Assembly (NCBI GenBank): GCA_947311845.1
Contig: CAMZMU010000063.1
Span: forward strand, 120,608,135-120,672,134
Origin: Poa pratensis
Taxonomy: Eukaryota; Streptophyta; Magnoliopsida; Poales; Poaceae
Length of the DNA: 64,000 bases
Direction of reading: 5' to 3'
Shown: piece after piece, positions 21,291 through 31,668 of the stretch
How positions within the stretch are numbered: position 1 is the first letter of the stretch
How the letters are laid out: each line of letters begins with the position of its first letter
Program-made: the position numbers and the translations under genes
The notes under the pieces: generated by a model
Databases searched by the model: none
Told to the model about the DNA's origin: nothing
The model's input: the letters and a program-made list of their open reading frames with translations, nothing else

Positions 21291-22135
21291 ATGTCACTTC
21301 ACTCTCCACAGATCATGGCCACTAAAGACCAGTTCCACTTTACTTGCGCCTGAGCACAAAACCCATGATGTCGCTCCCCCGCAAGCATCTCTTGCTGGCA
21401 AAGGTTTTCCATGAGGGAGAAGCTGGACACGCAGCTCCATCTGTGGCACCTCTCTCCCCTTCCCCAGTTGACCCTCCTTGCCAGCCATGAGTTTTCCTCT
21501 CTGCCTTGCTTCCACACAGGTTGCTGCTGCAACCCCCTATCTTGAAAGACACTTCCAGGTTCCTTAGCCCGCTGCTCATTTTCATTAGAGCTAGCTTGCT
21601 CAATTGACCATGAGCTTGAGTGTCACTTCTTAGTTTTCTTTGTTCTTTAAATATTTAAATTTCAAACAGAAATAGTTTTGTAAGTAGACTCATTTAGGAA
21701 TAAGCTAATTTGATCACATAACATGCAACAGCTAGAAACTCAAGGATATAAGATATGCACTAATATACCTGAGAAGCAGTCACCTGAGATACGTAAAACA
21801 GACGTGCAGGGGGTTTCTTCATATTGCTCAAAGCAGAGAAAAGTATGTTTTCAGCATTGGCATATGTATCCTGAAACCAAGACCCAAAGGAATCAGACCG
21901 CTGACACATATATCTCAGGAATACTCAAATCAAAACATAAAAGAACGTACAACATCAATGTCGGAAGTTATTTAGAACATACAACATCAATACTTCCTAC
22001 GATGAATTCATGTTGAAAACAGAACAGCTTACTTCACTACATTAAATTGTCAAAGCAAGAGAGAGTTTTTTACCTTTCCCTCAAGATACAGGATCACAGT
22101 CCTTCCAGAATATTGGAATGCATAAAAGCAGATAT
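21290..22135 (-). pseudogene. exon fragments of an unrecognised gene
   Basis: On the minus strand, three coding-like pieces have plausible splice borders. Piece 1 near 22130-22075 reads FYAFQYSGRTVILYLEGK before GGTAAAA. Piece 2 at about 21869-21781 reads DTYANAENILFSALSNMKK and PPARLFYVSQ between TTTCAG and GTGACT. Piece 3 near 21600-21540 reads MSKLALMKMSSGLRNLEVSF. Their order fits one gene, but no start, end or known domain is identified. They share orientation with the ABC1-kinase fragments and lie between Helitron ends, so capture by a Helitron is likely. Confidence 0.4.
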
Positions 22136-22859
22136 GGATCTATGATCTAACATCAGATATAAGTTGAACCGCAACTGGCCAATATACACACAGGCAGCCC
22201 AAAAATGCACTAACGAGTCTGCAAGACAGAAAAGATATTTAGAAACAAAAGGTACTCATCTGCAACCGTGTACTATGTAAAAAGTGGTAGAAATGATTCG
22301 ACAACTGTCACAATCATGGTAACATGTAGTATGAGTTCAAACATCTTGCTGATACATGTTCTTGTCCAGTGAGTAAACCGTGTAAACTTGTGAACATTCA
22401 GTTCAGACTGTTCAGTTAGTGAGTTCTTTAACCAAAGTCAAACTGAAGACACACGATTTCTTTAGATAAGATTGCAGCTCATAATAGGGTGTAATTAAAT
22501 ATTAAACAAGCACTACTTTGTGCAAGTTAGGCGCCAAGTTAAGCAACATTTAGAGTATTCATTATACAAACAGGAAAATGAGCATGGAAGCAAAAAAATT
22601 TAAGCAAGCATGAAGCTTTTACTCACAAAATACAACACTCTAGAACAGCTCTTTTCCAAATAGAAAAGTCAGAGAACAAGAAATGAGAGTTGAGTAGTAC
22701 CTTAACATAGACATCATCCTCAAGTGCGTGGACTATTCATTCAACCTTGGGAGAGCGGCAGTGGCACCGCATCTTACTCCATTTCAATCAGAAAACTCAA
22801 CATTGTTTCCTGCGAGAGGTGAGAGGAAGGTCATGGCATTGGCCGCGCTGGCCGCTGGA

Positions 22860-23740
22860 GATCGTGACAGCATACAGTTGGGCGAGAGAAGCACTTCCAA
22901 GTGGGACGTGGTCGAATTGTGCAAAAACCTACACCACAGGGTAAGGTGAAAGAGGAGCTTAGTCAGATTATCTTAACAAGCTGAGCATAACTCAATCATC
23001 TGATTCAAGCGAGAACACTCCGGTGGGAAATAATTGCGCTAAGCACAGTCATTCAAATTGTGGAATTTTGTTAATTCATAAACCATAACGAACCATTATG
23101 CAGAATGTTAGCAACAACGTTCTACAGCAAGATGATACAGGGAAGGTGATATGGAACTTACTATTTCCAGCAATTCTTCGATGTCCTTCTTGAAAACAAT
23201 AGGACTTCCTCTAATGACGAGACTGGGTATTTTTTTTTAGCATCGACGCCCTCATCGTCTGCACGAGGGGCATCTTTTCAGCATCGATGCCCTCATCGTT
23301 TGTACGTACTCCTCTGGCACCAAGTAGTCCTAAACAAGTAGCTGATCCTCACCGACAACAAATATGGAGTCTTAAAAACAAAAGGAACCAACGCCCAAAT
23401 CAATCCAGACATGGAGTTCGAATTAAGTACCAGGTGCGAGCTTGATGTAGATGCCACCATTCCGGAAGTAGAGCTCCTGGAGGCGGTTGGCGGAGTGGAG
23501 GTGGGTCCCCTTGAGCCACGCTGCGGTGCCTGGCTCGAGGTCCAAGAAGGAGTACTGGTAGTCGAAGGCGATGTTGGCCGCGGCGACGTAGTCGCGGAGG
23601 AGGCACGGGGGCAGGTCCGTGCAGATCTTGAGGTTCTTGGCGGGGTCGTCGGAGGTTGCGATGGCCGCCACGCCGGAGCCAGTATCCAGCGCAAGCGCCG
23701 GCGCCAGCGTCTAGCGCACCGCCAGCCGCCACATGGTTGC
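22860..23740 (-). pseudogene. ABC1/ADCK-type atypical kinase gene fragment
   Basis: Exon-like piece 1 (about 23700-23433) reads ATSDDPAKNLKICTDLPPCL, then FDYQYSFLDLEPGT and RLQELYFRNGGIYIKL, the region just before the kinase core of plant ABC1K (aarF/ADCK) proteins. Piece 2 (about 23229-23160) has VSSLEEV and, in the neighbouring frame, FKKDIEELLEI. Piece 3 (about 22930-22860) reads VFAQFDHVPLGSASLAQ, the family's SAS-x-AQ nucleotide-loop motif. A stop precedes piece 1, piece 2 is frameshifted, and the rest of the kinase (catalytic Asp and DFG) is absent. In intact members the protein acts in plastids or mitochondria, often in quinone metabolism; this copy cannot. Confidence 0.75.
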
Positions 23741-24130
23741 ACGTCGGTGTTGGTGCTTGTTGTGCCTCTCTCTTCCGAAGTCTTGAGGGTATCCAGTTGT
23801 GCTACTTCCTCCCCGTGACCAAGGAGGGCGGCTGGTCCATCCTTCCCCGCGTGGGGATGGGGGGTGTAGGGCGCGCCGGCCTGGGGGAGGAGATGTGGAG
23901 GTGGGTGGCGGCGGCGGCGCCGGGATATGAGAGGAGCGGGAGATGCAGGACGGCGATTGGTGTCGGGAGTGGGTTAGGGTCTTAGGGTTATCTCGTCTGA
24001 TGGACAGCGGGTTAATTTGGACTGTTTTTTAAGGAGTAAAATGCGAAAATGTCAAAAGGGTCTATGTGACGGAGGACGAAGGACGACGACGTACGAGAGG
24101 AACGAATTCCTTTTTTTTAGATAGGAGAGA
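23741..24130. other. GC-rich upstream part of the ABC1K fragment, then junction DNA
   Basis: Minus-strand leader-like GC-rich DNA continues to about 23980 and includes ACCCTAAGACCCTAACCC, typical of plant 5' leaders, so the captured fragment may include the parent's 5' UTR. The DNA then turns AT-rich up to the Helitron end at 24131. Confidence 0.35.
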
Positions 24131-24165
24131 CTAGAAGGAAAAGACGCGCGTTGCCGCGTCTGTCC
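24131..24165 (-). mobile_element. second Helitron 3' terminus
   Basis: The minus strand reads GACGCGGCAACGCGCGTC, a hairpin with GACGCG/CGCGTC stem, then TTTTCCTT, then CTAG and host T. This fits the Helitron 3' consensus. The element would extend to the right of 24131; its 5' end was not recognised. Confidence 0.65.
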
Positions 24166-25225
24166 TAATACAAACAACGATAGATGGATAAACAATTTTT
24201 TAGCAAAATATATATATAAGTACCAATGATAGAGAAAATATAACCACTGACTCACTATTTTACAACACAAGTAAAATCAGACATTCTCACATAAACATAG
24301 AGAAGTAGATAAGCGACACAATTATTTAGTTATAGTAAGATAAGAGTACACCACTAAACAGAAAGGGCATGACCCCACTTAAAAAAAGGTTACACTCAGT
24401 TAGACGATCAGAATACAATGACTAATGAAATGTCATGAAAGTTAAATTGTGTACCCTCATGGTCATGACTTTTCTACACTCTAATAATTGCAATCCGAGG
24501 CTAGGCAAACATAGATCATTTTTTAGTATATGCATTTAACCATCTGGAAAATACACACATGCATCTACTTACATAATCTGGCTCGTTGTCTGAAGAGAAG
24601 TGAGATATAAGTAAATATACCACATAGAAAAGTTCACAGATAAATACCTAAATCGTCTTTCATCAGTAATAGGAGGCATCCATCAACAAGGCGTATAACT
24701 CATCATTTCACCCCGCATTCACGATTGATTTGTCGTTCACGGTTTCAACCACAGCTGACACAACCACCGAGTCAAGCGCTACTAATTGCAACGGTGATAG
24801 CGGCGGACGATGCGAGAGGCGACATAGGTGTTCATGTGCAACTACTGCGAGGGTTGTAGAAAGTCTTTCAGCTCACTGGCGTTGGGTGACCACCAGAGAG
24901 GAGTGCAGGTGGCGTGCAAGTTAACAATGGACTTGAGACGCGACATCAGGGATGGAGGTGCCCTACAGGCCCAGATGATTGACGGATGCAGAGGTGTGTC
25001 CGGAGAGACGGGCAAACTTTGCGTGGGGACGGTTGTTTTCGGTAGAATATATCTCGAGGGAGGCAGAGGGAGAGAAATGGTGTCGTCTACGTAACGCTAT
25101 GGTGGACGCTGGCGGCAGAGATAAGAGAGAGAGTTCTCGGATAGAGCCGGTGGCTCCAAACTCACCGCATCTCTTTAAAAAAAATCGAAAAGACGGTTTA
25201 CATTTCAATATTTTGAAATAATACG
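24166..25225. other. no gene recognised (possible Helitron interior)
   Basis: AT-rich DNA to 24680, then a more balanced block (24720-25180) with short overlapping frames on both strands and no known motif. The block may hold a captured non-coding or exon fragment. Confidence 0.35.
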
Positions 25226-25872
25226 CATAACTACGTGTATGTTGTACGCGTTCTAGAAGATTTTTTTTGTATTTTGGTCTATACAAAAAAAAAGGTAATT
25301 TTGAGGTGAAATGAGCTATTTTTCCTTTTTTTTACAGCCACAATTTTCTTTTTTATAGATGGGAATCCCTTTTTATTTCACCAAAAATCTAGCATATAAG
25401 TACAAACATATGTACATATCCAATAGAATTTATTTCAAATTATAAACTCTAAATAAATATAAATAAATGGGGTCCACATGATGTGAACATGTGAGAGAAG
25501 GAGAGGAGGGGTCCACCATAATGTGGACATGTGGGGGAAGGAGAGAGCTTCAAACGTACAACTACGTGTATGTTGTACGCATTCTAGAAGTTTTTTTTTG
25601 TATTTTGGTCTACACAAAAAAAAATTGAGGTGAAATTGGGCTGTTTTTCCTTTTTTTTTACAGTCACAATTTTCTTTTTTTATAGATGGGAATCCATTTT
25701 TATTTTACCAAAAAATTTGCATATAAGTACAAACATATGTACATATCCAATAGAATTTATTGAAATTGTAAACTATAAATAAATGGAGTCCACATGATGT
25801 GAACATGTGAGAGAAGGAGAGAAGGGGTCCACCATGATGTGGACATGTGGGAGAAGGAGAGAGCTCCAATCC
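25226..25872 (+). repeat. tandem duplication, two units of about 320-332 bp
   Basis: AACTACGTGTATGTTGTACG starts near 25228 and again near 25560. Each unit then has TTTTGTATTTTGGTCTA, a poly-A run, TATAGATGGGAATCC, ACATATCCAATAGAATTTAT and GGTCCACATGATGTGAACAT. Within a unit the last block contains two diverged forms of GTCCACCATGATGTGGACAT, a small palindrome. Confidence 0.9.
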
Positions 25873-26280
25873 TAGGGAGCTTAGTTCTCTTAGAGATAAA
25901 TACTGAAGTTTAAGGCATAGTTGCATTTTTTATCTTGTTTTTGCTAGTAAAACTGTTCGTACTTGATTTGAGTTGATATTGTTTTCTGCTGATCCATCTT
26001 GTTTTTGCAATTGGTACCTGCGAGTAGCACATAAATTAGGGCCCTAATTTAGTGATTGTTGTGTTTTCGGTCATAGTTTTACACATTTCTGTGGATATTT
26101 AGGTATTATGCGGCATCAGAACTGCACTGTAATTATTGTTGCTGATTTAAATCATCTCAACAGTGCTGTGATCTTGGAGATGTAATTTTTTTTATCATGC
26201 TGTTGCTTCGGTGTGCTTCTTTGTTGATTTCGGTGGTACGTAACCCATGATTGGCGCTGGCTTCTTCTTTATTTTTTCCC
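25873..26280. other. T-rich intron-like DNA
   Basis: Composition (TTGTTTTTGC, TTTTCTGCTGAT) and lack of open frames resemble plant intron sequence leading to the acceptor-like TTTTTCCCAG at 26272-26281. Confidence 0.35.
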
Positions 26281-26281
26281 A

Positions 26282-26939
26282 GAACTCTTCAGTACCGCCA
26301 CATTTCAGCCAATTTGCATGAGTAAGTGCCGGTTTTTTTTCTCCCATTGCGCATCATTTGGTTCACAATTTGCTGTAAAAAATGAAGGCCGAGATAAGTG
26401 TTTCAGCACCATTTCTTGGTTGTTGCGCATTAGGTTCTATGTGAAAGTACCAAATCAAATAACAAATTGCAAACCCAAATTTTTATTTACGATAATCTTT
26501 TGACTTGAGTTTTTGATTTGTTGGTTTTTTAATTACAGATCGATGAGGGTTGCGGCCGTACAGGCAACACTCCTGATAGAGTTTAAAAAATCTATATACA
26601 AGCGAGTAAGAATTTATCTACTTTTCAATTTGATGACTCTTAGGGTCCGCCGAAGTATGGTACTTGGTTCCATGTCCAATGTTCTTCTGCTGCTGGTGAT
26701 GCTGCAACGTCGTCTATTGCTCGTGTGACTGCAGTATCTTTCTTCCCGTCTCCTCAGCAAGTTCCACCAAGGCCATCAAATGACCCTAGAAAGAGAAAGG
26801 AGAGTGTAGCGGCATTGGTGGATGATGATTTTGGTGGGTTCCTCCAAGAACATCAACGAGTTCCTCCAAGGCTACTAGAGTTACTTTTCGGAAGACCAAA
26901 AAGTCTATATCATCACTTGCTGGACCCCAACATTCGGAG
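26282..26939 (+). CDS. candidate exons of an unrecognised gene
   Basis: Three stretches sit between plausible splice sites: about 26282-26319 (TTTTTCCCAG before, GTAAGTGCC after), about 26540-26606 (TTAATTACAG before, GTAAGAATT after) and about 26644-26939 (TTGATGACTCTTAG before, GTAATTTATG after). The third is open and encodes GPPKYGTWFHVQCSSAAGD, a proline stretch FFPSPQQVPPRPSNDPRKRK and DDDFGGFLQEHQRVPPRLLE. No family was identified and no start or stop is secure. It may be an old captured gene or the remains of a resident one. Confidence 0.35.
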
Positions 26940-27028
26940 GTAATTTATGATGCATTTTTTGTTGACCTATACAGCTTACGTTTCTATTAAGTTCATATAT
27001 GTTCTAGATGTTGTATTATTCAGATGTA

Positions 27029-27151
27029 CTCCCTCCGTTCCAAATTATTTGACTTGCATTTGTACAAATATGGATGTATCTATACTTGTTTAGTGTCTAG
27101 ATACATCCATATCTAGACAAATGTTTGTCAATTAATTTGGAATGGAGGGAG
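27029..27151. mobile_element. Stowaway MITE
   Basis: The element is 123 bp with ends CTCCCTCCGTTCC and GGAATGGAGGGAG, TA duplications at 27027-27028 and 27152-27153, and internal complementary blocks around GATACATCCATATCTAGACA. Confidence 0.95.
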
Positions 27152-27189
27152 TAGTAAGTTTATTAAGGTCTTATTACACTGACAAAGAA

Positions 27190-28070
27190 TAAAAATCAGA
27201 TACATGTGAGTCCGACTTTATTTATCTGTTTTCCATCACGTTCATTCATTAGCAAGATCTCAGGGCCTCCATGTAATCTAGTCAACACATTCATGGTCGT
27301 GTTAGGGGAGACTCCAGTGTGGTGCATATCATCAACATAATCCATAATAACATGGTCCTTGTTCTTGTGTGAACGCATTTGCTTCACCTTACATGGATTA
27401 GGGTTCAGAGTATGGTTGCGCTGAAACTCTACTTTCTCGTAGAACCATTCTTCTTCTTTTAGCTTGATATTGACCGATGTCTAGGAGCCAACCGTTTTGA
27501 CATCTTTGTACGTTATCGTTCCTTGTTATCCCTGTAAAACATAGAAACCTTGCCGAGAGTAAGCATACATCTGTGACATTGTCTTGTTCTTGTGTTTTTT
27601 ACTTCCAAACCCGACTTCTTTTGCATATTGCCGATCAAACTCATAGCATTCCTCATCTGTAGCAAAAATCATTTTTTCCTTTGGCATACAATCCTCACGA
27701 ACTTGCTCACCCGTCCTCGATTATAACATAAACATGTGTAAATGTTGGCATAATATTTGTGTTCCATACAAAAGTTGAGGGCGAGGTGTTGGGGTCTGAT
27801 GTCATCATTTCGTTTGGTTCAACCTGATGCGGCGGCGTTATCGTCAACACGTGCATCGCCGGATGACGCGCTATTGTGTTCTCACCATCCATCGAGCGAG
27901 TTGAGCAACCGACGTCCAAAGTTCCAATGCCATGGCTTGATGTGAGGAATGATGTCAGTGGAGACGCACGGTCAACCACAATAACGTTTCCCAGAGAATC
28001 AGATATCTCATCGGGTGCTCGACGGTGGAAGCTTGGAGAGGAGTCTATGATAGTATCATGCAATGTTGGG
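27190..28070 (-). pseudogene. FAR1-type DNA-binding gene fragment, copy C
   Basis: Minus-strand peptides include DSSPSFHRRAPDEISDSLGN at the N-terminal side, then MHVLTITPPHQVEPNEMMTS, FAR1 domain traces, KQMRSHKNKD and VDDMHHTGVSPNTTMNVLTR followed by LHGGPEILLMNERDG. The last piece matches the linker after the FAR1 domain in FRS proteins. Frameshifts separate the pieces. This copy keeps the most downstream sequence of the four. Confidence 0.65.
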
Positions 28071-28245
28071 GATACCGTTTATCGGGAACTTATCGGTTGA
28101 TCCAAGATAAGGGATAAATCGGCCGCTTTATCGGCATATCGGCCGATTTATTGGCATATCAACCAATTTATCGGCCAATTTATCTTATCGGTCAGATACC
28201 GAGAGGCGATAAATCGACATCTTTATCGGAAATATCAGAAGATAT
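28070..28245 (+). repeat. TTATCGG-rich simple-sequence-like patch
   Basis: The words TTATCGG, TATCGGC, CCGATTTAT and GATAAATCG recur many times within 175 bp in both orientations. The corresponding place in the other FAR1 copies (near 6520, 11490 and 29505) lacks it, so it is an insertion or expansion specific to this arm. Confidence 0.7.
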
Positions 28246-28666
28246 CTTGAACAGTGGTATCTTGCAATTCATTTTCGAGCAGAGCATAAGATTGCCGACC
28301 ACAAATAATCACCTATACTGTCTCGTAAAAAACGCACCATGGTTAAATTCTATTTTTTTAATTGCTATCATGGAGAAATCATCACACTCATGTTGTTATC
28401 GTACATAATAAAACATTACTAATTTGGACACCTGGTCAGTAGCCCGTGAGGCCCAGTCATATTCCACATGCTAAACTAATAAAATGAGAAGAAGCACACA
28501 TGGAGTTAGCATAAGGAAGTGCTTGATTAGTTTAGAATATAGTTCCATTTCAGAAAATCAATAGTACATAGTGAGTAGCATGACTCACCAAATCTATGTG
28601 AACTTGATCAGTGGGTTTTGATTATGCCTCTTATGGGAACCTCACATACTAGTTCCTTTATATGTA

Positions 28667-29337
28667 CTAGGTAAATTTGGTGCGGCGGCACCGCCGCACC
28701 CGTGTGGTAAAATGCAAATTTGAAAATATCGATATTTAAAAATTGTGGAGATTTGAGAACTGTTTAAATGCGAAGAGTTAGCAATTTTTGAAGTTCTGGA
28801 ATATTGATATTTGAATTTTGGTCGTATGCCGTAAGTAGTTATCATTTTTTGTTTTGTGTTGTGATATTTTTTGGTATATGTTTGCAGTTTATTTGTATTT
28901 ACTCGTATATTTAAGGTGAGTTTAGTTGAAGTTGAACATTACCACCAGGTGACGTGTAGAAGTGCGATATTGTTCATGAACAGTACCGCCAGGTAACGTG
29001 TCTAAATCTGGGCCGTCCGAATTTGACTCAATGGTAGGAGATGTTACATTATTTGAGTTTCTTTTGAATTCAACAAAAATTCAAAACGTATTTGGAGAAA
29101 ATGAATTTTTATTTTGTACAAATATGTATTTGATTAGGCAATTGTTAGGTGTAACTTCATTATTAGAGAGTTGTAAGGTACACCATATACGAATACCCAC
29201 ACCATATACGAATAGTAAACGAACCCGATCGAGCGAACGCAACTCATGCGCCCGACGTACGACGTACCACAGAACGGACGCGTACGCACCACCGAACGGA
29301 CGAAGGAAGAAACACTACTCGTATTATATAGTAGAGA
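28667..29337 (-). mobile_element. complete non-autonomous Helitron (671 bp)
   Basis: On the minus strand the 5' end is TCTCTACTATATAATACGAG starting at 29337. The 3' end is a perfect hairpin (GGTGCGGCGG / CCGCCGCACC with a 2-nt loop), then AAATTTAC and CTAG at 28670-28667. The flanks are A before TC and T after CTAG, the canonical A/T insertion without target duplication. It has no Rep-Hel coding capacity; the interior shows no recognised gene fragment. It lies exactly between the arms of the second FAR1 palindrome. Confidence 0.92.
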
Positions 29338-30258
29338 TTATGTACGGTACCAACATGAATGTGATGGTTTCTCCATGACAGCAACTATACAAAAAATGAA
29401 ATTTAACCATGGTGCATTTATTACGAGACAAAATAGATCATTCTTTTTGGTCAACAATCTTAAGCTCTGCTTAAAAATGAATTGTCGGATATTATCATGT
29501 ACTCCTATCCAAGATTCCACCGTTGAGGACCCGATGACATATCTGATTCTCTGGAAAATGTTGTTGTGCCTGACCATCTGCTTCCGCAAACATTCTTTCT
29601 CACTCCAAGCCATGGCATAAGAACTTCGAGTGCCGTCTTCTCAACTAGATCGATGGCTGGTGAAAACCCAACGGTGCGTCCTCCGTGATGCACGTGTCCA
29701 TGATAACGCCGCCACATCCGGTTGGAACACATGAAATTAAGACACCGGATCCCAACACAAGATATATACATGTTCGTTTGCTCTCAATGGTATGGAATAC
29801 AAATATTATGGCAGCATTTCCGTGTGTTTATGTTTATAATCGATGGCATGGTGAGCAAGTTCGTGAGAATTGTATCCCAAAGGAAAATATGGTTTTTGCT
29901 ACGGATGAGGAAGGCTATGAGTTTTATCGGCAATATGCAAGAGAAGCCGGTTTGGAAGTAAGAAACACAAGAATAAGATGATGCCCCGTGTCTATGGTTG
30001 CTCTTGGCAAGGTTATTCCACGTTTTACAAGGAAAATGAGGAGCGCAAACGTGCAAAGATGTCGAAAAGGGTTGTCTCCTAGACATCGATCAAGATCAAG
30101 CAAAAGGAAAAGAATGGTTCTATGAGAAAGTAGAGTTGGAGCACAACCATACTCCGAACCTTAATCCATGTGACGTGGAGCAACATGCGTTCGCACAAGA
30201 ACAAGTACCCTGTTATTATCGATATGTTGATGATTTGCAGCACAGTGGAGTCTCCCCG
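29338..30258 (+). repeat. second FAR1 palindrome, right arm
   Basis: Homologous to 11360-12275 and reverse-complementary to the left arm at 27270-28420. It begins with TTATGTACGGTACC immediately after the Helitron and ends at GTGGAGTCTCCCC, where it passes directly into the dispersed duplication (copy 2). Confidence 0.85.
29490..30258 (+). pseudogene. FAR1-type DNA-binding gene fragment, copy D
   Basis: This copy shows the clearest FAR1 signature: ENMVFATDEEGYEFYRQYAR followed by EAGLEVR, the start of the FAR1 DNA-binding domain, after the probable intron that begins with AAG/ATATAT near 29760. A slip then leads to GYSTFYKENEERKRAKMSKR, a stop, then FYEKVELEHNHTPNLNPCDV, the HNH end of the domain, and VDDLQHSGVSP. 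At least one frameshift and one stop interrupt the frame. Confidence 0.7.
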
Positions 30259-31319
30259 AGAACAGAGCATGTGGTACTGCATCATAAACTCAAATGTTCT
30301 AGTAACCACTGCACATGAGATGGAATTTGATTCATAAATTGTGTACTAACTAGTGCTCGGTTCAATGTACATGTACACTATTATTTTCTTTCCATACAGT
30401 TCCACGAACTGATGCTTTATATGTGACTATGTGAGACTGATTGGATACTTCTGAATGTTCTTGCAAATGGGATGCTGTTAAAATCCAGAGGAGGAGGATT
30501 CTGAGGATGGGTGTGCTCAGATTCAAGGTGGACTGCTTGGGAGGAAGAGGAAAGCAATCACAAACGCGGTAGACCATGGACAAATGGAATGTAGGGTGAA
30601 AAAGGCCAGCGTATAAAGACTTATTGATTACCTTTTGTGAAAATTTATACTTATTATACAACACACCATTCATGTCTTCTGATGCAGTTTCATAATGAGT
30701 AGGATGCATGCTTTCTTTATATAGATGAGATATATTTTATTGCATTTCGAGTGATGTGTAAATGGAATGACTAAATGCAGACGAGTACACTTGTTATGAT
30801 AACTACGTTCAGGTTGGAGGTGAACTACAAGGAAGGAAGAGGGAAGCAACTGCGACAACCAGGAAACTACAGACGACAACTGGAACTGAGATGCAAGACA
30901 AGAAAGTTCACTGTATTAAAAGGATCATCACTAGTTCTTAGTACTCGCATATTATGAAATACACCTCACCATTACTTATTCTGTATTGATGCAGTTGAGT
31001 GTGTGAGTTCTGAGAATGAGATGCTGATTGCTGAGGCTGCAGCTTGCGCAAAGGACGAAAGGGCTCCGAGGTTGAACGGATTCGGAGACTCGAACTTGAG
31101 TTGCTTTTAAAGAATAAGGAAATGAAGTCCCTTAAGAAGCAGAAGGAAGAGTTGAGAGCTAAGAATGAGCAGTACAGGAAGACCGTAAGCTTTACGTGCA
31201 ATTCTACTCGTATTGTCATGAAATTTGCAAACTATGCTGGGATAAATAATGCTATTGCCTGAAAATATAGATGTTATGTCCATTAAATTACGTTTCAAAC
31301 AATGGTCAATAATGAATTC
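30259..31319 (+). repeat. dispersed duplication, copy 2 (partner 17771-19331)
   Basis: Collinear with 17771-19331 but shorter, lacking the 335-bp insertion and the 106-bp duplication. It starts right at the end of FAR1 copy D and ends at CAATGGTCAATAATGAATT. The DNA after 31319 continues, beyond the LINE insertion, into 38403 onward. Confidence 0.85.
31000..31184 (+). pseudogene. coiled-coil exon, copy 2
   Basis: Encodes RIRRLELELLLKNKEMKSLK and KQKEELRAKNEQYRKT before a GTAAGC donor, a clear heptad-type coiled coil. The upstream part (SSENEMLIAEAAACAKDE) is in another frame, so one indel breaks the exon. The next downstream exon of the same gene may be 38450-38553, now separated by the LINE. 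Confidence 0.45.
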
Positions 31320-31668
31320 TGTCTTGCCTTTATTTTCCTACAGCACCGCATTTGGTTTAAACATATGTTATAATATGCACTAAGAAAGCAGTCTCCATAG
31401 TAATTCTTCTCATATATATGTCCCAAAAATCCGAATATCGTATCTTTTATTACAACTGAATGATTCTTTGAAGCTATTTGTCTTTTAGACCAAAGGCTCA
31501 AGCTGAGCCCTGCTTTAAATTAATAAAGCCACCACGGCAACGAGTTCATACAACCTCCAAACGAACAACAAAGGAAAGACCGAAGGTCCTGGCACTACAC
31601 GCAGGTAGGCCGTCAAACACGGACAGACAGCAAAGGTAAACATACAGATAGGGCAGGGAAGGGGAGGA

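Larger units (their letters stand above)
27190..28666 (-). repeat. second FAR1 palindrome, left arm
   Basis: This arm is homologous to 5724-7070 of the giant palindrome (shared TAATCTAGTCAACACATTCA, the FAR1-like part, and the GTGAGGCCCAGTC and ACTAGTTCCT blocks) and extends about 80 bp further out. The inner portion of the full palindrome (about 7080-11350) is missing; a Helitron sits there instead. A local block at about 28070-28245 consists of repeated TTATCGG/CCGATAAA words not present in the other copies. Confidence 0.85.

Noticed and set aside
23411..23818. Plus-strand frames opposite the ABC1K fragment
   Set aside because: The minus strand carries recognisable ABC1K motifs, so these are shadows.
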